Assembly (NCBI GenBank): GCA_013398955.1
Contig: VWPU01003052.1
Span: forward strand, 365,777-429,776
DNA length: 64,000 nucleotides
Direction: 5' to 3'
Source: Callaeas wilsoni
Lineage: Eukaryota; Chordata; Aves; Passeriformes; Callaeidae
This document shows, in pieces, positions 63,808 through 64,000 of the stretch; positions within the stretch are counted from its first letter, which is position 1, and each line of letters opens with the position of its first letter. Made by a program: the position numbers and the translations under genes. The notes beneath the pieces are model-generated. The model did no database searches. It saw only the letters and a program-made list of their open reading frames with translations, and was not told the origin of the DNA.

Positions 63808-64000
63808 GTAAGTGAATCACAGCCAGGCACTCTGCTCAGCTCACAGCGAGAGTGGGGGGACCCAGAAAACAACGTTAAACAAAAAGACTTGTCACATACA
63901 TTTTTAAAGAAAAAAAAAAAAGAAGAAGTATTCTTCTGCCTTTGGGGGTTGCTGGGGTTTGAGCAGCTTTGTTCCAGCCACCACCACCACCACCCACCCA
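63808..64000. other. Non-coding end of window
   Basis: Purine run near 63905-63930 and a short CCA repeat at the very end (63980-63998). No gene. Confidence 0.5.

Overview
The window is vertebrate nuclear DNA, almost certainly from a bird. The clearest sign is a set of CR1 LINE copies in both orientations. Their 3' ends carry the avian CR1 signature: a 'ttggactagatgatctt-aggtcccttccaaccc' type block followed by short ATTCTATGATT-type repeats. Most of the 64 kb is AT-rich, stop-rich non-coding sequence. No complete protein-coding gene is visible, and most open frames are short and look like chance.

The best protein signal is on the + strand at the left. Two separated, splice-bounded segments (905-999 and 13532-13694) encode consecutive parts of a subtilisin-like proprotein convertase (PC/PCSK family): the end of the catalytic domain with an FGFGLLDAG motif, and the core of the P (Homo B) domain. 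The first carries a 1-base frameshift and the second has lost conserved residues. I read them as remains of a PCSK1-like convertase gene that has decayed in this lineage; the intervening P-domain exon was not found with confidence.

Layout. 1-13.7 kb: relic convertase exons with a long intron-like stretch. 13.7-26.3 kb: non-coding, with a TC microsatellite, two CR1 pieces and one stretch that looks enhancer-like. 26.3-26.9 kb: a fossil CR1 reverse transcriptase. 27-33.9 kb: non-coding. 33.9-35.5 kb: a composite CR1 locus with younger copies beside or inside an older one. 35.5-61 kb: mostly featureless non-coding sequence with one CR1 copy at 43.7 kb, one exon-like open segment at 45.8-46.0 kb and a perfect-looking hairpin at 50.64 kb. 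61.07-62.2 kb: a strong CpG island, the only obvious promoter, with consensus splice donors on both strands. 62.2-64 kb: a TG repeat, an enhancer-like stretch and a splice-bounded candidate exon.

No functional interplay between genes can be shown. The CpG island probably starts a transcript whose main exons lie outside the window or are non-coding. All motif comparisons are from memory of family sequences; no alignment was run.
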